Below are positions 61,214-64,000 of a DNA stretch of 64,000 nucleotides, one piece after another. The notes under the pieces were generated by a model, which did no database searches, was not told the DNA's origin, and was given only the letters and a program-made list of their open reading frames with translations. Source of the stretch: Apostichopus japonicus (lineage: Eukaryota > Echinodermata > Holothuroidea > Aspidochirotida > Stichopodidae); the NCBI RefSeq assembly GCF_037975245.1, contig NC_092582.1, positions 25,890,077 to 25,954,076 of the forward strand, given 5' to 3'. Made by a program: the position numbers and the translations under genes. Position 1 is the first letter of the stretch, and every line of letters begins with the position of its first letter.

Positions 61214-63218
61214 CAGGCGCGTATCCAGGGGGGGGGCGTTGGGGGCGCGCGCCCCCCGGGTAAGGAAAAGAGGAGAGAAAAAAAGAGAAGAAAAAAGGGA
61301 AAAAGAGGGGGAAAAAAAGAAAAGGAGGAGAGGAAGGAAGGGAAAAGAAAAAGAAGAAAGAGAGAAAAAGGAGAAAAAGAGGGAGTAGAAGATAAACGCC
61401 AAGACCTCGGGAAGAGAAAGAGGAACAGTCATAAGTACAGCGCTGATCCATATACACAGTGTAGCCAGTGACAGATCGAGGATTACGGAGGGACGTGCGC
61501 CTCACCCTACCCCTTACACCGACAACTCCATTTTTGACGTTCCATTTTTCCTCTCTCACTAATGTTTCTATATATATACTATATATGGTCTATCATAAAG
61601 CGTGTGTGTATGAACGCCTTAAACAATTGTACAATTGTGCTATATGGAACCAACTGTGGCTGGTCTTGAACTCGACCGAGTCGTCGGGGAACATGACGCA
61701 TTTCGGGAAGGGGCGACCCCCCCCCCCCCCCGAGCCAATTTTCTTTATGATATCGCTAGTAATTTCAAAATAGAAAATGATTAGATGCAACTTACAAGGC
61801 ATGGGAAGTGTCATTTCCAGCGACATGGGAGGCATTTTCGGCCAAAATTTTCTTGTACGATCCGCGCCAACTCATGGTGGCGCTACGCTTAGATAGTTTG
61901 CCTACAGGCTTCGCCCCTCCCTTGGCAAATTACTCGCTACACGCCTGTTCAAATTTGTAAAGCAACGAGCAGATATCACACCATATCAGTGAGCATGAAA
62001 ATTCATGTTCCATGGATGAACAGCCTCAAAACTGTCTATGTGTGTAGTCAGAGGCGTAGGAGCCCAATTGGATTTGGGGGCTGTAACGACTTGCCCGAAA
62101 AATATAACCAAAATTTTTCGCGCAAGAAGCGCGCGTTCAACATCTTAATGCCAATATCATATAAGCAAGCATCGGTCATTACATCGCATGGCATCGTGTG
62201 CCGTATTATCCGTGAAAGTTGCGCAGTATACCACCGGATGCTAATGTAAACAACGAAACGTCTTATGTAGATGGAGAAAAAGCATACAGGTCCAATTATG
62301 TCAAAACTCTCTTTTACAGTAGTAATGGCGAATTAGTCGGCCAAGCTAAGACCTTTATTTTAATTACCAAGGAGATAATTTTTAAACTATTCATTTCCTT
62401 AAGCTACATCATTGCTATTTATTTTTCTTTCAGTAGGTGCCCGAAAATTTCTCAGCATATTGCTCGAATTTTCAGGGGGAAAAATTGGTGGGGGGGGGGG
62501 GGGGGCTGCAGCCCCCGCCTCCTACGCCTATGTGTGTACTGTTCGGTTTCGAAATATCTGATATCGGAAATATCTAGTATTTTTCATTTCCTTTAACCAA
62601 GTTTTATAATAGCCGTTATAAGAGGTTGCAATATTTCTACACCAATAAAGTAACTGTGTCTGAATTTTCGAAAATTTCCTCACCAACATTCTTCATCAAA
62701 CTTCCCTCTACTAGTGCAATTTTGACCTGTCTGTTAGGGGTTCAAGGAGGTTTTTCTATATATTGCTTGTCCATAGATTGAATTTTTTGCAACATTATGG
62801 GTAGGCTATGTTTTCAAGTGATTTTATTCACGAGAAATGGGAATTTTCAAATTCTCAACAAATAATGGGCTTAAAACCTTCAAAAGTGGGTTTTCGGATA
62901 TTGTGGGCCGTGACGTAGAATCACCTACAAAAGCAATGAATGATCCACAGGACATGCAATGAGGTCCAACACTGTGTGACTGGTGACAATCTTCAGAAAG
63001 GTTATGGATGGAAAAAAAAACTATTGAGAAATACTTGGTTCTCAGGCAAAAGTGTACATCTGGTTGGTCATTTTCAAGCCCGAGAAGTGCCATTTCCGGT
63101 GATCTGGGAGGTATCAAAACCAGAAATTTTCTTGTACGCTCCGCGCCAACCGATGGTGGCGCTTCGCTTAGATAGTAATTCGCGCCCCCCGGGTTAGAAA
63201 ATCCTGGATACGCCCATG
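61214..63218 (-). mobile_element. 2-kb composite hAT-like element, copy B (inverted), 5-bp TSD
   Basis: Reverse complement of the 47911-49860 element over its whole length. The outer ends are CAGGCGCGTATCCAGG and CCTGGATACGCCCATG. ATTTA flanks it at 61209-61213 and 63219-63223. A different duplication from copy A shows a separate insertion event. Confidence 0.88.
62049..62532 (-). mobile_element. nested hAT-like element in copy B
   Basis: CAGAGGCGTAGGAGCCC to CTCCTACGCCTATG, flanked by TGTGTAGT and TGTGTACT (the inverse of ACTACACA in copy A, one base changed). Confidence 0.88.
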
Positions 63219-63223
63219 ATTTA

Positions 63224-64000
63224 TGAAGTAAATGTTTTGATTTAACACATGTTTTTATATAATATATATTCGGGTTTTTAAGAAGAGTATTAACAATAGT
63301 AATTTGCATATTATATATATTAAAAATATTGTAATACTCGATGCCCTAGTCATTGTGTTTTGTAAGCCTATGGTATGACAGCTGAGGCCTTCACATCACG
63401 CGTGACTTTACTATGGAGTCAAACACAGAGCCCAATTGACACGTACTTCAGATAATCCAATTCCTATTTAAGCTAACTCTATGTGTGTAGCGCTATAGTA
63501 TAACAGGAGTTGCACACAAATCCACCTACTTAGTAAACACGGAGGAGAATTAAAACTCAAGTGGAAGAGAAAAGAAAACGAACTCCCACGAAAATGATCC
63601 TTGCTCCAGATTTCTTCCTTGAAGTAAAAAAAAAAAAAAAAATTATGGGGCAATTCTTTCTTAACGGATGTGACGAAATAATAAATGTTGTTACGTCATA
63701 CACACGCAAGAAAGCTTTGTTTTAGCAACCCATTGAGCATTTAATGTAACAGTGTTGTTATTTTATGAGCACCATTGCCTTTTCGTCCTATTTACAGTTT
63801 AAAGACAAATCTTGGCTATAGGTCTTTTTAGCCCTGTCGCCATGGTAACTATATATTGATTATGACAAACTTCCGGTGTTTTAATAGTTTTATATCGATT
63901 AAAAGGCTGCATTTGCGTTCAATGTTTCACACCTGGTAATTGCTGCATAATCCACATTTATAGGTATCAGGTAAACCGGAAAACATCATAGGTTAATTTC
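63224..64000. other. intergenic, no feature recognised
   Basis: AT-rich; no exon, RNA gene or transposon end supported. Confidence 0.5.

Overview
This is a 64 kb piece of an intron-rich, AT-rich animal nuclear genome. It holds two split protein-coding genes that I could assemble exon by exon. Both have GT-AG introns, compatible phases at every junction and clear family matches. Everything else is intergenic or intronic DNA crowded with minisatellites, AT microsatellites and short non-autonomous DNA transposons, mostly hAT-like. Gene structure and repeat style suggest a marine invertebrate. Frequent TAGGCCTA-type strings make me lean towards an echinoderm or another invertebrate deuterostome, but that is a weak inference.

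Layout. 1-24 kb: no gene found; minisatellites, including a large 23-bp array at 5.1-6.7 kb, a tRNA-derived SINE at 3.6 kb, and hAT-type elements at 7.1-8.7, 14.7 and 22.4 kb. 24.4-37.3 kb (+): a GPR107/GPR108-type Golgi GOLD-domain seven-transmembrane protein in 13 coding exons; its introns carry two hAT-type elements and three tandem arrays. 37.3-52.9 kb: intergenic, with 63-, 268- and 67-bp tandem arrays, a foldback element, one 2-kb composite hAT-like element and a second SINE copy. 53.0-57.9 kb (-): PIGC, the GPI-GlcNAc transferase subunit, in 8 coding exons, with a probable non-coding first exon near 60.3 kb. 61.2-63.2 kb: a second, inverted copy of the 2-kb element.

The two genes are convergent and show no functional link: GPR107 acts in Golgi and endosomal trafficking, PIGC in the first step of GPI-anchor synthesis in the ER.

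The most unusual observation is a class of tiny palindromic insertions. A perfect 20-bp palindrome beginning CAGAG and ending CTCTG lies in the PIGC leader or promoter region, flanked by perfect 8-bp direct repeats. Related 22-bp palindromes, with near-perfect or decayed 8-bp flanking repeats, lie inside a tandem repeat at 41.5-42.2 kb. They look like hAT-type insertions made of little more than the two terminal repeats. The ordinary hAT-like elements fall into three groups by target-site duplication: 8 bp, 6 bp and 5 bp.
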